Source: Lacticaseibacillus suilingensis (GTDB taxonomy: Bacteria > Bacillota > Bacilli > Lactobacillales > Lactobacillaceae). Taken from it: DNA of 64,000 nucleotides. The position numbers and the translations under genes are program-made. The notes beneath the pieces were generated by a model, which was not told where the DNA came from, made no database searches, and worked only from the letters and a program-made list of their open reading frames with translations. Location: NCBI RefSeq assembly GCF_016861845.1, contig NZ_BOLV01000007.1:62001-126000 (forward strand), in the 5' to 3' direction. Shown piece by piece: positions 27,024 to 35,300 of this stretch (positions are counted from its first letter, which is position 1; each line of letters opens with the position of its first letter).

Positions 27024-27036
27024 TTGATTATTTTAT

Positions 27037-27067
27037 CCCTCACCGCTTCGGCAGTGAGGGTTTTTTT
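27037..27067 (+). terminator. Terminator of the fru operon
   Basis: CCCTCAC, 10-nt loop, GTGAGGG, then seven T. Confidence 0.92.
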
Positions 27068-27136
27068 ACGCTGGCACGGCAACGGTAGTGGCTGTTTGTC
27101 TTCGGTGCCACTTGCGCGCCCGCCCCTGCCCACCAA

Positions 27137-27167
27137 AATAGGGCCCGCTGTCACTTGCAGCGGACCC
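27137..27167 (-). terminator. Terminator after the 47-residue ORF
   Basis: The minus strand reads GGGTCCGCTG, 7-nt loop, CAGCGGGCCC, then TATTTTGG, 11 bp after the stop codon of the small ORF. Confidence 0.7.
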
Positions 27168-27177
27168 ACTCGTTTAA

Positions 27178-27321
27178 TTAGAGCAGCCCCAATACCCCTG
27201 CCAGCAGAAGACTGGCGAAAATCAACGCTAGGCAGTGAGCTGGCTTGGGCGCAACTCGGTCATAAGCACGGTCCTGATCGACTTGATGCTGTCTGCTGGG
27301 ATGATTCGGCATCGCCATCAT
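27178..27321 (-). CDS. Small hypothetical membrane protein, 47 residues
   Basis: The minus-strand ORF starts MMAMPNHPSRQHQVDQ. It has a polar first half with many H, Q, D and R, and a hydrophobic C-terminal segment (about residues 31-47, CLALIFASLLLAGVLGLL) that should span the membrane. The ribosome site is weak (GAGTGAT). A terminator directly after the stop and an AT-rich promoter-like stretch upstream, including the palindrome TTTAAATGAGATTTAAA, support a real transcription unit. I do not recognise a family. Start codons at 27321, 27318 and 27312 are all possible. Confidence 0.5.
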   Translation of the reverse strand: MMAMPNHPSRQHQVDQDRAYDRVAPKPAHCLALIFASLLLAGVLGLL

Positions 27322-27403
27322 GATCATCACTCTTTTCGTTTTATAATTTAAATCTCATTTAAATATCATCATAATAACATGGTTGCCAGGGAAACGAAAG
27401 CAC

Positions 27404-27430
27404 CAAAAAACGCGACTGCATGCAGTCGCG
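27404..27430 (-). terminator. Terminator after uvrC
   Basis: CGCGACTGCA joined to TGCAGTCGCG forms a perfect stem, followed by six T on the minus strand. Confidence 0.92.
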
Positions 27431-27435
27431 CTGGG

Positions 27436-29214
27436 TTACAGCGATAGTTTAATGGCCTGCGCCACGGCTTTGGACACGCCAGCCGCTTGAAGGTCTTCCA
27501 TGGAAGCCGCTTTGATGCCATTCATCGTTTTGAACTTGCGCAGTAGTTTGGAACGGGTTTTGGGCCCTACTCCTTGAATGGTTTCCAAGCGCGACGCCAA
27601 CGAATTCTTGTTGCGCAGCTGGCGGTGGAACGTAATGGCGAAGCGGTGCACTTCCTCTTGAATTCGTTCCAGCAAATAAAACCCTTGGGACTTCGGATCC
27701 AGGTCAATCGGCGCGTCAAAATCGCCATACAGCAGGCGGGCGGTTTTATGCTTATCATTCTTCACCATCCCCGCCACCGGAATCGCAAGGTTCAACTCGT
27801 TTTCCAGCACATCCTTAACGGCATTCATCTGAATTTCACCGCCATCCATCAAAATCAAATCTGGCATGGCGGCGTGCTCCTTCAACAGCCGACTGTAGCG
27901 GCGCCGAATCACCTCATAGGTGTTGGCCACTTCATCTGCGCTGTGTTCGTTTTCTGCTTCGGCCAGCTTGTATTTGCGGTAGTTGGTTTTCTCTGGCCGG
28001 CCATCGACGAATTGGACCATGGCAGACACTGGGTTGGTCCCTTGAATGTGGCTGTGGTCGAACGCCTCAATCACATGCCCTGGCGCTAAGCCGAGGGCGG
28101 CAAAAATCTCGTTTTGCGCGCCGACCGTGGTGCGATTATCCAGCTCCAGCAAGCGAAACTTTTCATCCAGCTTGATTTTCGCGTTTTTGGCTGCCAATTC
28201 CATCAAGGCCCGCTTTTCCCCGCGTTGCGGCGTCCGCACCGGCACTTCAAGCACCTGCTCTAAGACGTCGTTATCAAGGCCACTGGGGACGAGAATCTCC
28301 TTGGGTTTGACGTTGTTCTTGCGATCATAGAACTGCAAAATAAAGGTTTCGAATTCTTCTTCGGCAGTGGTGGCAATCGGAAATAGCCGGGATTCCCGCT
28401 TCATCAACCGCGCTTGGCGAATGAAGAAAATCTGAATCGAAATCCAGCCTTTATCCATGTAGAAGTTGAAGACATCACGCTGGGTGCGGTCGGTGGAAAT
28501 GATTTTTTGCTTTTCTACCGTGACTTCGATGTAGTGTAGCTGATCACGGAGCTCTGCCGCGCGCTCGAATTCAAGCTTCTTGGCCGCGTTTTCCATCTTT
28601 CGCGTCAGCTCTTGCTTCACCCGGCCGGTGTTACCATCCAAAAAGCTGCGAATCTTGGCGATTTGGGCGGCATACTCTTCCTCTGGTACCGTCCGCCAGC
28701 AGGCGCCGAGACACTGGCCCATGTGATAATACAGGCACGGCCGGCCCTGGAACTCATTGCAGCGGCGCAGCGGATAGACCTTTTGCAGGAAGTGAATGGT
28801 TTCTTGCGCGGCATAGACATTGGGATACGGGCCAAAATAATAGGCGCCGTCTTTCTTGACGTCACCGGTGAGTTCCAACTTGGGATCACGTTCGTTGGTG
28901 ATTTTGATGTACGGATAACCAGTGCCCTTTTTTAGCTTGATGTTATAGTACGGCTGCCACTTTTGAATCAAAGTGATTTCAAGCAAAAAGGCTTCTTTAT
29001 CACTAGAGGTGACGATATAATCGAAATCAGCGATTTCCGCCACCAGCCGCGCGGTTTTACCATCGTGACTGCTTTTGAAATACGAGCGCACCCGATTTTT
29101 TAGATTCTTGGCTTTCCCGACATAAATAATCTTGCCATTGATATTTTTCATTTGGTAACAGCCCGGCTCATCTGGCAGCAAGGCTAGCTTATGTTCAATG
29201 TGTTCAGACGCCAT
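27436..29214 (-). CDS. uvrC: Excinuclease ABC subunit C
   Basis: UvrC (592 residues) makes both incisions around a bulky DNA lesion once UvrB is loaded. Visible parts: the GIY-YIG nuclease domain (GCYQMKNINGKIIYVGKAKN, about residues 18-37), a Cys-rich patch (CLYYHMGQCLGACWR), the UvrB-interacting UVR motif near residue 210, the RNase H-like endonuclease domain with EAFDHSHIQG and LILMDGG, and C-terminal helix-hairpin-helix motifs. ATG at 29214 has GAGGTG upstream. It is a single-gene unit with a strong terminator. Confidence 0.97.
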   Translation of the reverse strand: MASEHIEHKLALLPDEPGCYQMKNINGKIIYVGKAKNLKNRVRSYFKSSHDGKTARLVAEIADFDYIVTSSDKEAFLLEITLIQKWQPYYNIKLKKGTGYPYIKITNERDPKLELTGDVKKDGAYYFGPYPNVYAAQETIHFLQKVYPLRRCNEFQGRPCLYYHMGQCLGACWRTVPEEEYAAQIAKIRSFLDGNTGRVKQELTRKMENAAKKLEFERAAELRDQLHYIEVTVEKQKIISTDRTQRDVFNFYMDKGWISIQIFFIRQARLMKRESRLFPIATTAEEEFETFILQFYDRKNNVKPKEILVPSGLDNDVLEQVLEVPVRTPQRGEKRALMELAAKNAKIKLDEKFRLLELDNRTTVGAQNEIFAALGLAPGHVIEAFDHSHIQGTNPVSAMVQFVDGRPEKTNYRKYKLAEAENEHSADEVANTYEVIRRRYSRLLKEHAAMPDLILMDGGEIQMNAVKDVLENELNLAIPVAGMVKNDKHKTARLLYGDFDAPIDLDPKSQGFYLLERIQEEVHRFAITFHRQLRNKNSLASRLETIQGVGPKTRSKLLRKFKTMNGIKAASMEDLQAAGVSKAVAQAIKLSL

Positions 29215-29340
29215 TCTATCACCTCATTTATCGTTTACAAAACAAACGTTCGCTTACTATTCTAATATTCACCACGACATAACGCAACTTAGATGCCGGC
29301 ATGGTATCATAGCCTTAGCCGTTGATAGAGGATGAGGATT

Positions 29341-29481
29341 GTGCAAAAACACCGGAAGCGGCCGAACGCCGCGATTAAAAAACGCCAAACCCGCAGCGCA
29401 AAAGCCGCTGAATTGGCCAATCTCAAGCACCAGCTTGACCATAATTTAATTGGCCGCACGCCGCGCCGCCGGCCCAGATAA
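29341..29481 (+). CDS. Small basic hypothetical protein, 46 residues
   Basis: The GTG-started ORF encodes a highly basic peptide starting MQKHRKRPNAAIKKRQTRSA, with Arg/Lys clusters at both ends (ending RTPRRRPR) and a short amphipathic helix between. GAGG motifs precede the start; an in-frame ATG at 29332 is also possible but too close to its own ribosome site. It is followed 2 bp later by a perfect terminator, which argues for a genuine transcription unit. The composition suggests nucleic-acid or ribosome binding, but no family is recognised. Confidence 0.5.
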   Translation: MQKHRKRPNAAIKKRQTRSAKAAELANLKHQLDHNLIGRTPRRRPR

Positions 29482-29483
29482 TT

Positions 29484-29517
29484 GACCACTAGCCTAGCAC
29501 TAGTGGTCTTTTCTTTT
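29484..29517 (+). terminator. Terminator after the 46-residue ORF
   Basis: GACCACTAG, 7-nt loop, CTAGTGGTC, then TTTTCTTTT. Confidence 0.9.
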
Positions 29518-29560
29518 GCCTGCGCTTTCCGTATACTGGTTAAGTTTGGCGGAGGTAATT

Positions 29561-30799
29561 ATGAAAGAATTTATGGCACTGAACAACAACTTAAAATTAC
29601 GGATGCTGACGGTCTTCTTGGCCGTCATGCTGTCGAGCTCAATTGGCCCGAACATGACCATTTACTACGCCAAATATTTTGGCGCCGGTTTGACCGGCGT
29701 GCTGCTCATTATCGTGTCGGTCATGGGCTTCATTGCCGGCCTGTATGGTGGGCATCTCGCCGATGTGCACGGCCGCAAGCCTATCATGGTGCTGGGCACG
29801 ATTTTGACGTTGGCTGGGTTTGCCTTAGCTGCGGTGATGAATTCGCCGCTGGGTCACTTTCCACTGCCAACCTTTTTCGCCTTTTTGATTGCGCAAGTCG
29901 GGGCCAACCTCTCTAGCCCAGCCGAAGAAGCCATGGTCATTGATGTCTCAACGCCGCAAAATCGGCGCTATGTCTATGCCCTCATTTACTGGATCATCAA
30001 TATTTCCGTGATGATTGGTGCCGCGTTAGGCGGGTGGTTCTTCCGAGATTATCTCTTTGAACTGCTGATTGGCATGGGCGCGGTCACCATCATCAACCTG
30101 ATCATTATCTACTTCTTCATGTCCGAAAGTTTCACGCCGGATCATGCTGGTTCTGGTTCGGTGTGGCAGGCGGTGCGCGGCTACTGGCAAGTCATGAGCG
30201 ACCATCGTTACGACTGGTACCTCATCGGCATGGTGCTCAGCGGCATGGTCACCAACCAACTCGGTTTCTATCTGGCCGTTCACCTCGGCGCCGATTTTCA
30301 CACGGTACACCTCTTCGGGCTGGAAATCTACGGCCAGCGCATGCTCTCTGGCATCACGCTGATCAACACCGCCATCATCATTCCCTTCATGTCCTTGTTC
30401 ACCCGGCTGACCAGCAAATGGTCACTGCGCCGGGCCTACACGATTGGGATGGGCCTGCAGACGCTAGGGTTTGCCCTCACCTGCATGCTCAACACCCTGT
30501 GGCCAATTGTGATTTGCGCGGTAATTCTCACCATCGGGGAAATGGTCGTGGTGCCGCCGAGTCAAACCCTGCGCGCCGATTTGATGGACCCGGCCAAAAT
30601 CGGGACATATTCTGGCGCCTTTTCCGCGGTTTACCCCTTGGCTTCGGTGCTGGCTGGGGCCACCGTCACCTTGTCGACGGCCATTGGGCAGTATGGCATG
30701 GCCATCCTGTTCTTGCTGCTGGGCGGGTGCTCCATCGCGGCAGTGATCCATGTCCTGAATTTACCCAAGGCAGCTTGGAATCAAAAAGATCCTGACTGA
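29561..30799 (+). CDS. MFS transporter (drug exporter-like)
   Basis: A 412-residue major facilitator with twelve predicted membrane helices. The loop between helices 2 and 3 has GGHLADVHGRKPIM, a good match to the MFS signature GxLaDrxGrkxxl. TLAGFALAAVM and a long central loop with a short C-terminal tail are typical of the 12-helix drug:proton antiporter group. The substrate cannot be inferred. GGAGG precedes ATG at 29561. A TATACT box about 25 bp upstream, just after the preceding terminator, may be its promoter. The last codons overlap a bidirectional terminator shared with glnQ. Confidence 0.88.
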   Translation: MKEFMALNNNLKLRMLTVFLAVMLSSSIGPNMTIYYAKYFGAGLTGVLLIIVSVMGFIAGLYGGHLADVHGRKPIMVLGTILTLAGFALAAVMNSPLGHFPLPTFFAFLIAQVGANLSSPAEEAMVIDVSTPQNRRYVYALIYWIINISVMIGAALGGWFFRDYLFELLIGMGAVTIINLIIIYFFMSESFTPDHAGSGSVWQAVRGYWQVMSDHRYDWYLIGMVLSGMVTNQLGFYLAVHLGADFHTVHLFGLEIYGQRMLSGITLINTAIIIPFMSLFTRLTSKWSLRRAYTIGMGLQTLGFALTCMLNTLWPIVICAVILTIGEMVVVPPSQTLRADLMDPAKIGTYSGAFSAVYPLASVLAGATVTLSTAIGQYGMAILFLLLGGCSIAAVIHVLNLPKAAWNQKDPD

Positions 30800-30822
30800 C
30801 AAAATGTCGGCCAGGATCTTTT
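30783..30822. terminator. Bidirectional terminator between the MFS gene and glnQ
   Basis: AAAAGATCCTG..CAGGATCTTTT, with an inner GAC/GTC stem, has A and T tracts on both sides. It serves the convergent genes. Confidence 0.88.
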
Positions 30823-30823
30823 A

Positions 30824-31573
30824 CTATTGCGCCAAGACTTTGCTGAGGAAGTCTTGGGTCCGCGGATGTTCTGGATGCGAGAAAATCGCTTCTGGCTTGC
30901 CTTTTTCGGCAATGATGCCGTCATCCATGAACCACACTTCATTGGCCACTTCGCGGGCAAAGCCCATTTCGTGGGTCACAATGACCATGGTCATGCCCGA
31001 CTTGGCTAGATCTTCCATGACCTTCAGCACTTCGCCCACCATTTCTGGATCCAGCGCCGAGGTCGGTTCGTCAAACAGCATCACATCCGGTTCCATGGCC
31101 AAAGCACGGGCAATGGCCACCCGCTGCATTTGACCCCCAGATAAGCTGGTGGGGAAAGCAGCAGCCTTATCTTCTAGGCCGACTTGCGCCAGTAGCGCCT
31201 TGGCTTTAGCCGTGGCATCGGCTTCGCTTTGCGCCTTGACTTTCATCGGGGCCAACTTGATATTATCCAACACGGTCATGTTCGGGAACAGATTGAACTG
31301 CTGGAACACCATCCCCATTTTTTCCCGCACCACATCGAGCTGCTTTTCGCTCAGAGAGGTCAAGTCGGTGCCTTCAAACAGCACCTGGCCAGAGGTCGGC
31401 TGGTTGAGCAAATTGAGACTGCGCAGGAAGGTACTCTTCCCACCGCCTGACGCCCCAATGACAACAATGACGTCGCCTTTGTTGATGGTTTCGGTAATGT
31501 CGTTCAAGACAATGTTATCGCCAAACTTCTTCACGAGATGGTTCACTTGAATCAATGGTTGTTCGTCACTCAT
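30824..31573 (-). CDS. glnQ: Amino-acid ABC transporter ATP-binding protein (GlnQ type)
   Basis: A 249-residue ABC ATPase: Walker [10 protein letters not shown] (about 38-46), Q-loop in [14 protein letters not shown], signature [15 protein letters not shown], Walker [14 protein letters not shown] and switch His in VIVTHEMG. The pattern is that of polar amino-acid importers. No membrane or binding-protein subunit is adjacent, so it must pair with a permease encoded elsewhere. It has a clear promoter (31631-31659). The gene symbol denotes the family, not a proven glutamine substrate. Confidence 0.92.
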   Translation of the reverse strand: MSDEQPLIQVNHLVKKFGDNIVLNDITETINKGDVIVVIGASGGGKSTFLRSLNLLNQPTSGQVLFEGTDLTSLSEKQLDVVREKMGMVFQQFNLFPNMTVLDNIKLAPMKVKAQSEADATAKAKALLAQVGLEDKAAAFPTSLSGGQMQRVAIARALAMEPDVMLFDEPTSALDPEMVGEVLKVMEDLAKSGMTMVIVTHEMGFAREVANEVWFMDDGIIAEKGKPEAIFSHPEHPRTQDFLSKVLAQ

Positions 31574-31630
31574 AACCCATTCTTCCCTTCACGGCCGAAT
31601 TTTACCGGCATCTTGACTATCATGCCGTTT

Positions 31631-31659
31631 ACTATACACGTAAATTAGTATTTATGCAA
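31631..31659 (-). promoter_or_regulatory. Promoter of the glnQ-like gene
   Basis: TTGCAT, 17 bp, TATAGT on the minus strand. The -10 sits inside a small inverted repeat TTTAC-N6-GTAAA that could be an operator. Confidence 0.65.
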
Positions 31660-31684
31660 TATCTATTCTATTTTTATTCAACAT

Positions 31685-31714
31685 TTGGTGTCCGTCGCCT
31701 CTGCGTGCTATACT
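31685..31714 (+). promoter_or_regulatory. Promoter of the SPJ_0845-like gene
   Basis: TTGGTG, 18 bp, TATACT, 35 bp before the start codon. Confidence 0.6.
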
Positions 31715-31748
31715 AGCGCCAAAAGCAAGGCGGAAGGAGCACACGATT

Positions 31749-31901
31749 ATGGGCTTAAAAGTGAATACCAAAACCGACTGGGGCGAAATGTTCGACAAGT
31801 TTGCCACGGTGCCTGAGGAAGCCAAAGCCACTGGCAATGATCCAAAAAAGCAAGAAGAACAGGCTAAAGCCGCTAAGGCCAAAAAAGCCGCTAAGAAATG
31901 A
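31749..31901 (+). CDS. Small SPJ_0845-like protein, 50 residues
   Basis: A 50-residue protein starting MGLKVNTKTDWGEMFDKFAT, followed by VPEEAKA and a Lys/Ala/Glu-rich tail ending AKKAAKK. The MFDKFA core followed by an acidic and then basic tail resembles the SPJ_0845 family of tiny proteins in streptococci and lactobacilli, of unknown function. GAAGGAG lies 9 nt before ATG, and both a promoter and a perfect terminator frame it. The family name is from memory and should be treated as tentative; the gene itself looks real. Confidence 0.65.
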   Translation: MGLKVNTKTDWGEMFDKFATVPEEAKATGNDPKKQEEQAKAAKAKKAAKK

Positions 31902-31904
31902 GCT

Positions 31905-31941
31905 AATCAAAATGCCGAGCCTCGCGCTCGGCATTTTGATT
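31905..31941. terminator. Bidirectional terminator
   Basis: AATCAAAATGCCGAG, 7-nt loop, CTCGGCATTTTGATT: a perfect stem with T tracts both ways, between the small plus-strand gene and the minus-strand permease gene. Confidence 0.92.
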
Positions 31942-32711
31942 CACTGAAGATACGCGGTATAGAAGAAATATCCCGCCAAGGCGAAGGCGCCAATGCCGAT
32001 CAACAATCTGATCAAGTGATTAGACACATGCCGCACGACAACTGGCCCTAGCAGGCCGCCAGCAAACATCCCCAGCCCCAGCGGAATCACCATCAGCCAG
32101 TAGACTTTGGTGGTGAAGGCGTAAATCACCAGCGAGACAATATTGGTCAGCAACGTTGCGAAGTTTTTCAACGCGTTGCTGACGGCAAAACTGACGGGTA
32201 AGGTCACCGCCAAAATGGAGAGCATCATCACGCCAGCCGAAGCCCCGAAGTAGCCGATATACACCCCCACCAAGAAAATTAGGAAATTACGACCGACCAA
32301 ACGCCAGCCGCGAACGGTGTGACCGACCTGCTCAGGTGCGGGCTTTTGGCGCAGCGATGACAACATCAGCACGCCGGCAATGGCAATCAGAAATGGCACC
32401 ACTTTCTCAAAACTGGAAGCCGGCGCCACGGCCAAAATCAACGCGCCAACGATGCCGCCGATCACCGCCCAGACGCCGACCTGCCACATCATTTTGCGAT
32501 GCGCCGAGAGCTCTTGCGTGGACGCCAGCCCGGAACCCACCCCAGTGAAAATCATTGCGGCAGTGTTGGTGACATTGGCCGACACTGGCGGCACCCCTAG
32601 CGCCAGCAGCACTGGATAAGTCACTAGCGATGCCATGCCGGCGGTGGAACTAATTAACCCACCAGCTACCCCAGTGAGTAAGAGAATTAACGTTAATAGA
32701 ATTGGATTCAT
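31941..32711 (-). CDS. TauE/SafE family anion permease
   Basis: A 256-residue membrane protein with about eight transmembrane helices in two similar halves. The Gly-rich GVAGGLISSTAGMASLVTYP near the N-terminus and YIGYFGASAGVMML in the second half are the paired signature of TauE/SafE (DUF81) permeases, which export sulfite, sulfoacetate or related anions. The real substrate is not predictable. ATG at 32711 has GAGG 5 nt upstream. It lies about 70 bp after the mazG-like gene, past that gene's terminator. Confidence 0.88.
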   Translation of the reverse strand: MNPILLTLILLLTGVAGGLISSTAGMASLVTYPVLLALGVPPVSANVTNTAAMIFTGVGSGLASTQELSAHRKMMWQVGVWAVIGGIVGALILAVAPASSFEKVVPFLIAIAGVLMLSSLRQKPAPEQVGHTVRGWRLVGRNFLIFLVGVYIGYFGASAGVMMLSILAVTLPVSFAVSNALKNFATLLTNIVSLVIYAFTTKVYWLMVIPLGLGMFAGGLLGPVVVRHVSNHLIRLLIGIGAFALAGYFFYTAYLQ

Positions 32712-32725
32712 TTGCGCCTCATGAT

Positions 32726-32766
32726 AAAACCAGCGGCCAGACTGAAAATCGGCAGGCCGCTGGTTT
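32726..32766 (-). terminator. Terminator after the mazG-like gene
   Basis: AACCAGCGGCC pairs with GGCCGCTGGTT across a 15-nt loop, with TTTTAT following on the minus strand. Confidence 0.85.
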
Positions 32767-32779
32767 CGTTATGACTAGT

Positions 32780-33070
32780 TTATAGCTTGATGTTGGGATA
32801 CTTCTTGGCTAAGGTCTGCAGATTCGCTTTGGCGACTTCCTCGAATGGAATATCCGCCCACAATGCAATTTGGGATAAGTACCAAAGGACATCGCCAAGC
32901 TCGGCTTTGAGCTGTTCTTGATCGAGGTCTTGCCCTTGGAAGGTGTAGCGCTTGATGCGATCGACCACTTGCCCGCCATCTGAAGCCAGCCCCAAAGCGA
33001 GGTTGGTCAGCACATGCTCATTGCCGGCCAGGGTCTTATTGGCCTTTTCCTGATACTCATTCAACTCCAT
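32780..33070 (-). CDS. MazG-like nucleotide pyrophosphohydrolase
   Basis: A 96-residue all-alpha NTP pyrophosphatase of the MazG type. It has the short first helix MELNEYQEKANKT, then LGLASDGGQVVDRIKR, where the usual first metal-binding Glu pair looks degenerate (SDGGQV instead of a typical E-E-x-x-E). The second motif ELGDVLWYLSQIAL is intact. Such enzymes cleave non-canonical or excess nucleoside triphosphates. ATG at 33070 uses the GGAGG that lies within the longer frame. Its start overlaps the engB end by 14 bp, so the two are coupled. Confidence 0.82.
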   Translation of the reverse strand: MELNEYQEKANKTLAGNEHVLTNLALGLASDGGQVVDRIKRYTFQGQDLDQEQLKAELGDVLWYLSQIALWADIPFEEVAKANLQTLAKKYPNIKL

Positions 33071-33668
33071 GATGATTGCCTCCAATATTTGCTTGCGCGT
33101 CTAACCAAGCCCACACCGCGTCTTTGCCTTCCCCAGTTTCGGCGGAAAACATAATCAGCTGATCGGTTTGGTTCAGATCCAAAGTCTTTTTAATGTCACG
33201 CATGATGGTTTGCCGCCGCGCCTTGCTGGTTTTGTCGACCTTTGTGCCAATCACCAACACATCGATGTTGAAATACTTCAGATACTGATACATCGACACG
33301 TCATCGGCACTCGGCAAATGCCGCGCATCGACCAAAAGCACCGCGCCGTGCAACTGCTGCCGGGTGCTTAAGTATTCCTCAATCATGGCCGCAAACTTCG
33401 CCCGCGCCGCTTTGGACACCTTAGCAAAACCGTAGCCAGGGACATCGACAAAATACAGCTGGTCTTCAATGTCGTAGAAGTTCAGGGTTTGCGTTTTGCC
33501 AGGAACACTCGAGGTCCGGGCCATGCTTTTGCGATCAATCAGGCGATTGATCAAGCTCGACTTGCCGACATTACTGCGGCCGACAAAAGCAATTTCCGGA
33601 TACCCAGTGGCAGGATATTGCTTGGCACTAACCGCACTGATGGTCAGGCTCACATTATTGACTTTCAT
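33057..33668 (-). CDS. engB: Ribosome biogenesis GTPase EngB (YsxC/YihA)
   Basis: EngB (203 residues) is an essential GTPase for late 50S assembly. G motifs are clear: G1 GRSNVGKSS (about 30-38), G3 DVPGYGFAKV, G4 IGTKVDKT, and a short C-terminal helix. It begins MKVNNVSLTISAVSAKQYP. The gene follows clpX on the same strand, as in Bacillus and lactobacilli, but a strong terminator separates them here, so engB needs its own promoter (none convincing was found in the 100-bp gap). Confidence 0.95.
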   Translation of the reverse strand: MKVNNVSLTISAVSAKQYPATGYPEIAFVGRSNVGKSSLINRLIDRKSMARTSSVPGKTQTLNFYDIEDQLYFVDVPGYGFAKVSKAARAKFAAMIEEYLSTRQQLHGAVLLVDARHLPSADDVSMYQYLKYFNIDVLVIGTKVDKTSKARRQTIMRDIKKTLDLNQTDQLIMFSAETGEGKDAVWAWLDAQANIGGNHHGVE

Positions 33669-33767
33669 GGTGACCTCCTAAAATCTTTCGCCATTAAGTG
33701 TATCATACCCGCCGAAAAAAGGGGCGCCTGCATCAGTAAACAAGCCAGTGGCAAAAATGATTCCATC

Positions 33768-33800
33768 AAAAAAGGCCAAGCTGATCATCAGCTTGGCCTA
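33768..33800 (-). terminator. Terminator after clpX
   Basis: AGGCCAAGCTGAT joined to ATCAGCTTGGCCT forms a perfect long stem, then six T on the minus strand. Confidence 0.93.
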
Positions 33801-33813
33801 GCTTATTTCAAGT

Positions 33814-35067
33814 TTATGAGGCTTTCCGATCGTCGGCTTTGATCAGCTCCGGCTTGCCGGTGCCTTCAACCGCCGCTTTGGTCACGACTGCCTTAACCAC
33901 ATCTGGTTCACTTGGCAGCGTGAACATCATATCTTGCATCACTGCTTCAATGATGCTCCGCAAACCACGGGCCCCGGTGTCGCGCACAATCGCCTTATGG
34001 GCAATCGCATGCAGTGCGCCTTGGGTGAACTCGAGCTTAGTGTCATCCAGCGACAGCAGCTTTTGATACTGCTTGACCAAGGCGTTCTTCGGTTCAGTCA
34101 AAATCCGGACCAAATCATCTTCCGTCAACTTCTCAAGGGACGCAATAATCGGAATCCGGCCGATGAATTCAGGGATGATTCCGAACTTCATCAAATCTTC
34201 CGGCACGATTTGCTGCATCAGTGACTTCTGCTCATCAACTTCGGTGTTGTCTGAATTCTTGCCGAAGCCAATGGTCTTTTCACCGAGGCGGTTCTTGACG
34301 ATGCCTTCGATGCCGTCAAACGCCCCGCCAACAATGAACAAAATGTTCGTGGTGTCGATTTGGATGAACTCCTGCTGGGGATGCTTACGCCCGCCCTGCG
34401 GTGGCACGTTGGCAATCGTGCCTTCCAAAATCTTCAGCAAGGCTTGCTGCACGCCTTCCCCAGAAACATCACGGGTGATGGACACGTTCTCAGACTTCTT
34501 GGCGATTTTGTCGATTTCGTCGATGTAGATGATGCCCTTTTCGGCCCGCTCTACGTCATAGTCGGCGTTTTGGAGCAACTTGAGCAAAATGTTCTCGACG
34601 TCTTCACCGACATAACCCGCTTCAGTCAAGGTGGTGGCATCCGCGATGGCAAATGGCACATTCAAAATCCGCGCCAAACTCTGGGCCAAGAAGGTCTTCC
34701 CTGACCCAGTTGGTCCGATCAACGCGATGTTAGACTTTTGCAGCTCGGTGTCGCCTTTGTCAGCGACTTCCATCTGGTTAACCCGCTTGTAGTGGTTATA
34801 AACCGCCACCGCGAGCGCTTTTTTAGCGGCATCTTGACCGATTACATAGTCATTCAAAATGCTCAAAATGTCGATTGGCTTTGGTACTTCCAACATGTTG
34901 GAAGCGGCGTCAGCCTTGAATTCTTCGTCGATGATTTCCTTGCAGAGGTCGATACATTCATTGCAAATATAAACCCCAGGGCCAGCAACGATTTTCTTCA
35001 CCTGATCTTGGGATTTCCCGCAAAATGAGCAGGTCACCGGACCGGTGGTTTCAACGTTGTCAAACAT
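33814..35067 (-). CDS. clpX: ATP-dependent Clp protease ATPase subunit ClpX
   Basis: ClpX (417 residues) unfolds tagged proteins and feeds them to ClpP. It has the N-terminal zinc-binding domain with [16 protein letters not shown] (about residues 14-44). The AAA+ module shows Walker A GPTGSGKT, Walker [11 protein letters not shown], pore-loop GYVGEDVE and the IGF-type loop near KTIGFGKN that docks ClpP. Length is normal. It follows tig by way of a small membrane ORF and a 600-bp repeat-filled gap, and has a good promoter adjacent to a family 1 element. No CtsR box is present, unlike clpB. Confidence 0.97.
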   Translation of the reverse strand: MFDNVETTGPVTCSFCGKSQDQVKKIVAGPGVYICNECIDLCKEIIDEEFKADAASNMLEVPKPIDILSILNDYVIGQDAAKKALAVAVYNHYKRVNQMEVADKGDTELQKSNIALIGPTGSGKTFLAQSLARILNVPFAIADATTLTEAGYVGEDVENILLKLLQNADYDVERAEKGIIYIDEIDKIAKKSENVSITRDVSGEGVQQALLKILEGTIANVPPQGGRKHPQQEFIQIDTTNILFIVGGAFDGIEGIVKNRLGEKTIGFGKNSDNTEVDEQKSLMQQIVPEDLMKFGIIPEFIGRIPIIASLEKLTEDDLVRILTEPKNALVKQYQKLLSLDDTKLEFTQGALHAIAHKAIVRDTGARGLRSIIEAVMQDMMFTLPSEPDVVKAVVTKAAVEGTGKPELIKADDRKAS

Positions 35068-35137
35068 TAATCTTCAACCCCTTCTTGTTACCTTCATGAT
35101 ACCAAAACCGCGGCACCATGCCTAGTCAAACCGCAAC

Positions 35138-35167
35138 AGCGTAGCACAACAAAACCGGGTTTGTCAA
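35138..35167 (-). promoter_or_regulatory. Promoter of clpX
   Basis: TTGACA, 18 bp, TACGCT on the minus strand. The family 1 element begins 4 bp upstream of the -35, as at obgE. Confidence 0.65.
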
Positions 35168-35171
35168 AAAC

Positions 35172-35300
35172 TAGGCTGCGGAGCTGAACCGCACTTAGCC
35201 CGACAGATAGCCTAAGACTGAGCATTGAAGCCTGGGCTTGGCTTCGAGGCTCAGTCTGTAGCTAGCTGCTCGGGCGTTGGTTCAGCGCAGCGCAACCAGG
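35172..35300. repeat. Family 1 structured element, copy R1a
   Basis: Read on plus: TAGGCTGCG, stem GCTGAACC / GGTTCAGC (35183-35190 / 35279-35286), CTTAG, stem CCCGA / TCGGG (35199-35203 / 35270-35274), ATAGCCT. The hairpin AGACTGAGC / GCTCAGTCT (35215-35257), GTAGCTAGCTGC and a CGCAACCAGG end follow. The stems differ from R1b but keep full pairing. The 606-bp clpX upstream gap has no believable ORF. Confidence 0.85.

Noticed and set aside
30163-30795. A 210-codon plus-strand frame within the MFS gene
   Set aside because: Alternate frame of the transporter; His/Arg-rich nonsense composition with no membrane helices.
35124-35130. A CtsR site upstream of clpX
   Set aside because: Only one heptad (AGTCAAA) is present; CtsR needs the tandem pair.
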